64,000 nucleotides of DNA, taken from positions 1-64,000 of the forward strand of contig CALDDQ010000014.1 in assembly GCA_937936785.1 (NCBI GenBank), written 5' to 3'. Under the pieces are notes generated by a model that did not search any database, had not been told where the DNA came from, and saw nothing but the letters and a program-made list of their open reading frames with translations. The position numbers and the translations under genes are program-made. Positions 60,688-64,000 of this stretch are shown here, piece after piece (positions within the stretch are counted from its first letter, which is position 1; the number at the start of each line of letters is the position of its first letter). The DNA comes from an uncultured Endomicrobiia bacterium. GTDB lineage: Bacteria; Elusimicrobiota; Endomicrobiia; DTEH01.

Positions 60688-61665
60688 ATGAAAGAAATAA
60701 TTTTATCTGGCATGCGACCGACAGGAAAGCTACATATAGGACATTTGATTGGTGTCATAAATAATTGGAAAATATTGCAGGAAAAATATAACTGTTTTTT
60801 TTTTATTGCTGATTTTCATGCTTTAACCACAGAATATAATAATATAAAAGAAATAAAAGATTATGTCTATGAGATGGTTTTAGACTGGCTATCTTGCGGA
60901 ATAGATCCACAGAAAAGTACAATTTTTTGTCAATCAGATGTTTACCAACATTGCGAATTACACTTAATTTTTTCAATGTTAACACCACTTGGTTGGTTAT
61001 ATAGTTGTCCTACATATAAAGAACAATTAAAAGAACAATCAAGTAAAGATTTAAAAACTTATGGTTTTTTAGGATATCCTGTATTACAAGCAGCAGATAT
61101 TTTGTTATATAAATCGACAAAAGTTCCTGTAGGTAAAGACCAGATTCCGCATGTAGAATTAACACGCGAAATTGCTCGTAGGTTTAATTCTTTATATTCG
61201 GAAATATTTCCAGAACCTATACCTTTGTTGACAGAATTTCCTTACTTACCAGGTATAGATGGCAGAAAAATGTCAAAATCGTACAACAACTGCATTTTTT
61301 TATCAGATGATCCTAAAACTATAAAAAATAAAGTTGCAAAAATGTTTACTGATCCTAAGAAGATACATAAAACAGATCCTGGAGATCCAACAAACTGTGT
61401 TGTTTATGCATTCCAGAAAATTTTTAGTCAGAATTATAAAGAAATTGAGATATTATGTAAAACTGGCAAATTAGGATGTGTGGAAGATAAAAATAATTTA
61501 ACAAAAGTTTTAGAAACAGTTTTGATACCAATACAGGAAAAAAGAAAATCTTATGATAAGAATAACGTAAAACAAATTTTAGTTTCAGGCAAAAATACTG
61601 CCACAACTGTTGCCCAGGAAACTATTTCTCAAGTAAAGAAACTTATAGGTTTGGGGATACAATAA
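60688..61665 (+). CDS. trpS: Tryptophan--tRNA ligase
   Basis: LSGMRPTGKLHIGHLIGVINNW; DGRKMSKSYNNCIFLSDDPKTIKNKVAKMFTDP. Confidence 0.97.
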   Translation: MKEIILSGMRPTGKLHIGHLIGVINNWKILQEKYNCFFFIADFHALTTEYNNIKEIKDYVYEMVLDWLSCGIDPQKSTIFCQSDVYQHCELHLIFSMLTPLGWLYSCPTYKEQLKEQSSKDLKTYGFLGYPVLQAADILLYKSTKVPVGKDQIPHVELTREIARRFNSLYSEIFPEPIPLLTEFPYLPGIDGRKMSKSYNNCIFLSDDPKTIKNKVAKMFTDPKKIHKTDPGDPTNCVVYAFQKIFSQNYKEIEILCKTGKLGCVEDKNNLTKVLETVLIPIQEKRKSYDKNNVKQILVSGKNTATTVAQETISQVKKLIGLGIQ

Positions 61666-61667
61666 AG

Positions 61668-62372
61668 ATGACATATCAGGTAAATCTTGACATTTTTGAA
61701 GGTCCGTTAGATTTGTTATTATATTTAATAAAAAAGAATAATTTAAATATTTACGATATTCAGATTTCTTTTATAACACATCAATACTTGGAATATATAG
61801 ATCTTATGAAAGAATTGAACTTAGATGTTGCGGGTGAATTTTTGGTTATGGCGACAACTTTAATGGAAATAAAATCTAAAAGTTTGCTACCAAAACAATC
61901 AGAAGAATTAGAAAATGAGATAGAAACAGTAAAAAAACAGTTAGTAGATAGATTGTTAGAATATCAAAAATATAAAAGTATAGTAGCGAACTTTTTTAAA
62001 CCAAGGATACAGGTTGAGGCAAATGTTTATTATAGAAAATTACCAATATTTTCTGATGATGACTATTATATGGAAGCAACAGTGTTTGATCTATTAACAG
62101 CATTAAATGGAATATTGAAAAAGGTACCAAAAGAAGTAAAAGAAATAGTTTATGAAGAAATTCATATTGAAGAAAAAATGAGAGTTATAATGGAAATGTT
62201 AAAAGATAAACAATACATTTCTTTTGAAGAACTTATTTTACAAGAACAAACAAGGAGAGAAATTATTATAATGTTTTTAGCATTGTTGGAATTGATAAAA
62301 ACAAGACAAGTTATTGCAAGACAGAAAGATGCTTTTGGTGAGATTAGGATTTATCCAATAGTTTATAGTTAA
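61668..62372 (+). CDS. scpA: Segregation and condensation protein A
   Basis: YQVNLDIFEGPLDLLLYLIKKNNLNIYDIQISFITHQYLEYI; MATTLMEIKSKSLLP. Confidence 0.97.
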   Translation: MTYQVNLDIFEGPLDLLLYLIKKNNLNIYDIQISFITHQYLEYIDLMKELNLDVAGEFLVMATTLMEIKSKSLLPKQSEELENEIETVKKQLVDRLLEYQKYKSIVANFFKPRIQVEANVYYRKLPIFSDDDYYMEATVFDLLTALNGILKKVPKEVKEIVYEEIHIEEKMRVIMEMLKDKQYISFEELILQEQTRREIIIMFLALLELIKTRQVIARQKDAFGEIRIYPIVYS

Positions 62373-62420
62373 ATAAAGTATTGAATCATCACAAGAAAAG
62401 TTTAAGGAGTATTGATTTTT

Positions 62421-63065
62421 ATGGAACGAGAATTTGTCAAAGGTATAATAGAAACATTGTTATTTATAACAGATAAACCATTAAATAAAGAAAAGATAGT
62501 AGAGTTAATAGCAGACAAAGAAGTAAAAGAAGATTTAGTTATTGAATTAATTAATGAAATTGCTACTCAATATATAAAAAGTTCTGCAATAGAACTTCGT
62601 GAGGTTGCAGGTGGGTACCAGTTTTCTACAAAACCTGATTACAGTGAGTATGTGAGAAGATTATATCGTGATAGAACTTTGTTAAGATTATCACCATCTT
62701 CACTTGAAACTCTCGCAATAGTTGCTTATAGACAACCTATTACTAAAGCAGAAATAGAAGAAACCAGAGGTGTTGATTCTACTTCAGTCATAGATACTTT
62801 ATTAGAAAAAAAACTTATTAAAATAATAGGTAGAAAAGAAATTCCTGGTAGACCTTTACTATATGGAACTACACAAGATTTTTTAAAACAGTTTGGATTA
62901 AATTCGTTAACAGATTTACCACCAGTAGATCAGTTTTTATCAGAAAATGAACAACAAGAAACTCAAGAATTTGTTCAGGAAAATGTAAGTACGAAAAATA
63001 GTAGTGAACAAGAATTTTCTACTTATGTAGAAAAAGATGATGAAAAAAAAATAACAGATTTATAA
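62421..63065 (+). CDS. scpB: Segregation and condensation protein B
   Basis: VKGIIETLLFITDKPLNKEKIVELI; LSPSSLETLAIVAYRQPITKAEIEETRGVDSTSVIDTLLEKKLIKIIGRKEIPGRPLLYGTT; ATG 62421 preferred over TTG 62412. Confidence 0.96.
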   Translation: MEREFVKGIIETLLFITDKPLNKEKIVELIADKEVKEDLVIELINEIATQYIKSSAIELREVAGGYQFSTKPDYSEYVRRLYRDRTLLRLSPSSLETLAIVAYRQPITKAEIEETRGVDSTSVIDTLLEKKLIKIIGRKEIPGRPLLYGTTQDFLKQFGLNSLTDLPPVDQFLSENEQQETQEFVQENVSTKNSSEQEFSTYVEKDDEKKITDL

Positions 63066-63081
63066 TAGAACTTTAACTTTT

Positions 63082-64000
63082 ATGAAGGAAAGAATAGGTT
63101 TATCAACAGTATATTTTGTGTCTAAAATATTAAAAAATTCTGGTAATTGGTATGATTTGAGAAGAGAGTTAGATTATTTTAGAGTTACTAATTTAGAACT
63201 TAATAATGAAATTCCATTATCATGGATAAAAGATATTGAGAAAGATGTTGCCAAAGAAGAAATAAAAATTTTAAGTTTACACAATTTTTGTCCTTGTATT
63301 GAAAATATTCCAAAAGGTAAGAATAATTATAATGTTTATATGTTAACTTCAGAGGATGATTCAGAAAGAAATTTAGGTATAAATTTTACCAAAAGAACAA
63401 TAGATTATGCAGCAGATTTAGGTGCAGAGATTATTATAGTTCATGCGGGTAGTGTTTTAACAGAACCAACAGGTTATGAACTTTATAAAATTTTGTTAGA
63501 CTATGGGAAAGATTCTGAAATTTACTCTAAATATAGAAAGTTACTTTTAGAATCTCGTCATAAAAATCAAAATAAATATTTTAATTTAATTTTAAAATCT
63601 TTAGATGAGATAGTTACATATGCACAAAATAAAAATATAGTTATTGGTTTGGAAACACGATTTTTTCCAAATGAAATTCCAGATTTTGATGAAATAGAAA
63701 AGATTTTAGGTGCTTATAACACAAAGTATTTACGTTATTGGCATGATTTTGGTCATGGTGCTATGCTTTCTAAATTAGGATTTGCACCGGGGCAGGAATT
63801 TTATTTTAGTAGGTATAAAAAATATTTAAAAGGTTATCATATTCATGATTTAAAAGGTTTTGTAGACCATTTTGCTCCTGGAACAGGAGAAATTGATTTT
63901 TCAATAATAGAACAGAATGATTTATATGCTTATATATTAGAAGTTCATTCAAAAGAGGAAAAAACAGTTTTAAAACATAGCATAGATTTTGTAAAAAATA
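63082..64000 (+). CDS. Sugar phosphate isomerase/epimerase-like TIM-barrel protein (3' end outside the window)
   Basis: My translation from ATG 63082: MKERIGLSTVYFVSKILKNSGNWYDLRRELDYFRV...GAEIIIVHAGSV...IVIGLETRFFPNEIPDFDE...YWHDFGHGAMLSKLGF...GYHIHDLKGFVDHFAPGTGEIDF; open to the window end. Confidence 0.82.
   Translation, partial: MKERIGLSTVYFVSKILKNSGNWYDLRRELDYFRVTNLELNNEIPLSWIKDIEKDVAKEEIKILSLHNFCPCIENIPKGKNNYNVYMLTSEDDSERNLGINFTKRTIDYAADLGAEIIIVHAGSVLTEPTGYELYKILLDYGKDSEIYSKYRKLLLESRHKNQNKYFNLILKSLDEIVTYAQNKNIVIGLETRFFPNEIPDFDEIEKILGAYNTKYLRYWHDFGHGAMLSKLGFAPGQEFYFSRYKKYLKGYHIHDLKGFVDHFAPGTGEIDFSIIEQNDLYAYILEVHSKEEKTVLKHSIDFVKN

Overview
This is a 64 kb, strongly A+T-rich bacterial chromosomal window. 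It is densely coding: almost every gene is on the + strand and only two adjacent genes (30302-31882) are on the - strand. Left to right it contains: (1) three glycosyltransferases, the first truncated by the window edge; (2) a ferredoxin, a four-subunit 2-oxoacid (probably pyruvate):ferredoxin oxidoreductase and a complete rnfCDGEAB operon; (3) the housekeeping series rpsB-tsf / pyrH-frr-uppS-cdsA-dxr-rseP; (4) a mannose-linked surface polysaccharide cluster (GT2, Wzx-type flippase, three GT4 enzymes, bifunctional ManC, ManB); (5) malic enzyme, a TonB-dependent receptor, a DUF167 protein, an AI-2E family permease and a cNMP-binding protein; (6) smc, a WecG/TagA family glycosyltransferase, a phosphoesterase and flbD-motA-motB; (7) tRNA-Gly(CCC); (8) a tightly packed 13-gene run (39012-59994) of DUF58/VWA/DUF4159/DUF4175 envelope proteins with an embedded block of membrane glycosyltransferases, followed by an HExxH TPR protein, CpXC, DUF2851 and a CCA-adding-type enzyme; (9) an M50 protease, trpS, scpA, scpB and a truncated TIM-barrel protein. 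The TonB receptor, RseP, BatA-like proteins and stator genes suggest a diderm, probably motile, fermentative anaerobe; I cannot assign a phylum with confidence. I saw no CRISPR array, transposase, integrase or phage module. The strongest candidate for an under-described system is the 39-57 kb VWA/DUF4159/DUF4175 locus, which lacks a neighbouring MoxR ATPase and has a four-gene glycosyl/lipid-transfer block inside it. The most interesting regulatory signal is a promoter plus a Rex-like dyad in the long leader upstream of the ferredoxin-POR-Rnf genes. All family calls come from reading the translations; no database search was run.
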